Source of the DNA: Pseudomonas paraglycinae
GTDB taxonomy: Bacteria > Pseudomonadota > Gammaproteobacteria > Pseudomonadales > Pseudomonadaceae
NCBI RefSeq assembly: GCF_021601625.1
Contig: NZ_BQHR01000010.1
Coordinates: 1 to 64,000 of the forward strand
Direction: 5' to 3'
DNA: 64,000 nucleotides
Notes under the pieces: generated by a model
The model's input: the letters and a program-made list of their open reading frames with translations, nothing else
The model's database searches: none
What the model was told of the DNA's origin: nothing
Position numbers and translations under genes: made by a program
Shown: positions 62,936 through 64,000 of the stretch, piece after piece
How the letters are laid out: every line of letters starts with the position of its first letter
Position numbering within the stretch: the first letter of the stretch is position 1

Positions 62936-64000
62936 GCAGACTCAAGCACTTCATCGCGCCGGCGTTGTGCGCGGCGCTGCTGAGCAGCGGCGGCGGCGCT
63001 CATGCGGAAGAACGTACCCTGCGCGTCTACAACTGGTTCGACTACATCACTCCCAAGGCACTGGAAGATTTCAAGGCGCAGAACAGCCAGACCAAACTGG
63101 TCTACGACATCTTCGACACCAACGAAGCGCTGGAGGCCAAGCTGCTGACCGGCAACTCCGGCTATGACGTGGTGGTGCCGTCCAACGTGTTCCTCGCCAA
63201 GCAGATCGAGGCCGGGGTGTTCCAGCCGCTGGATCGCAGCCAGTTGCCGAACTGGAACCACCTCGACCCGAAACTGATGAAGCTGATCGAGGCCAACGAC
63301 CCTGGCAACCAGTTCGCCGTGCCGTATATGTACGGCACTATCCTGATCGGCTTCAACCCGGCCAAGGTCAAGGCCGCGCTGGGTAACAACGCGCCGGTGG
63401 ACAGCTGGGACCTGATCTTCAAGGAAGAGAACATCAGCAAGCTCAAGCAGTGCGGCGTGGCCCTGCTCGACTCGCCATCGGAGATTCTGCCGCTGGCCCT
63501 GCAACACCTCGGTCTGGATCCCAACAGCAAGAACCCGGCGGACTACGCCAAGGCTGAAGCGCTGCTGATGAAGATTCGTCCGTACGTGACCTACTTCCAT
63601 TCGTCCAAGTACATGGCCGACATCGCCAACGGCGACATCTGCGTTGCCGTCGGCTATTCGGGCAGCTTCTCGCAAGCGGCCAACCGCGCCAAGGAAGCGA
63701 AAAATGGCGTGGTGGTGGACATGCGTCTGCCGAAAGAAGGCGCGCCGATCTGGTTCGACATGCTTGCCATCCCGAAAGGTGCGAAGAATCCGCAGGATGC
63801 CTACACCTTCATCAACTACCTGCTGCAACCGCAGGTGATTGCGCCGGTCAGCGATTTTGTCGGTTATCCGAACCCGAACAAGGACGCCACCGAACTTGTC
63901 GACCCGGCGATTCGCAACAACCCGAATCTGTACCCGACCGATGCGGCGATGAACACGCTCTACACCCTGCAACCGTTGCCGCGTGATGCGGAACGGGCGC
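62932..64000 (+). CDS. polyamine ABC transporter substrate-binding protein (PotF/SpuD-like), 3' end missing
   Basis: At least 356 residues; the gene runs off the right edge. A signal peptide (HFIAPALCAALLSSGGGAHA) is followed by the family start LRVYNWFDYITPKALEDFKA. Other motifs are YDVVVPSNVFLAKQI and FAVPYMYGTILIGFN, then CVAVGYSGSFSQAANRA. Periplasmic binding protein for putrescine or related amines; the exact ligand cannot be read. It is translationally coupled (ATGA) to the acetylpolyamine amidohydrolase. Confidence 0.93.

Overview
The window looks like a chromosomal segment of a Pseudomonas species, most likely in the P. fluorescens group. The basis is the gene order hup - rubredoxin reductase - rubredoxin - ubiC - ubiA - phoB - phoR - (CNNM/CorC-like protein) - M23 peptidase - response regulator - phoU - pstBACS - MFS, followed later by purK - purE and LysR - aspA. 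This is the order I remember from P. aeruginosa and P. putida. High GC, Pseudomonas-type REP palindromes and a very typical pseudomonad AspA agree. Species assignment is inference from memory; no search was run.

Region 1 (1-23736, all minus strand) is a type VI secretion system (T6SS) operon read from right to left: tssA, tssB, tssC, tssE, a PAAR gene, a DUF6402-like putative effector with three small downstream genes, tssF, tssG, clpV/tssH, a sigma-54 activator, a small lipoprotein, tagH (FHA), tssJ, tssK, tssL, tssM, PP2C phosphatase, Ser/Thr kinase, and a vgrG that runs off the left edge. The order matches P. aeruginosa HSI-II (H2-T6SS), except that a visibly AT-richer cargo block (17113-19705) sits between tssE and tssF. 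No hcp gene is in the window.

Region 2 (24452-30717, plus strand) is divergent from the T6SS operon. It holds an 'evolved' VgrG fused to a DUF2235 (Tle1-type) lipase, a DUF2931 lipoprotein as probable immunity protein, and a three-gene phospholipid module (CDP-alcohol phosphatidyltransferase, acyltransferase, CDP-diglyceride synthase).

Region 3 (30741-49031) is conserved core: a HU protein, the rubredoxin pair, ubiquinone genes ubiC-ubiA, and the phosphate regulon (phoBR, phoU, pstB, pstA, pstC, pstS). Pho boxes are visible before phoB, pstC and pstS. REP palindromes fill the pst-phoU gaps.

Region 4 (49410-55124) has a thioesterase, a hexose-6-phosphate mutarotase, small envelope proteins and purE-purK with hairpins in its leader. 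An AT-richer island then carries two tandem metzincin-motif proteins (53897-55124) without an obvious known role.

Region 5 (55182-64000) concerns amino acid and polyamine use: a LysR regulator, aspA, a sodium:alanine symporter, asparaginase, an AraC regulator, an acetylpolyamine amidohydrolase and a polyamine-binding protein cut by the right edge. No rRNA, tRNA, CRISPR array, transposase or integrase was seen.
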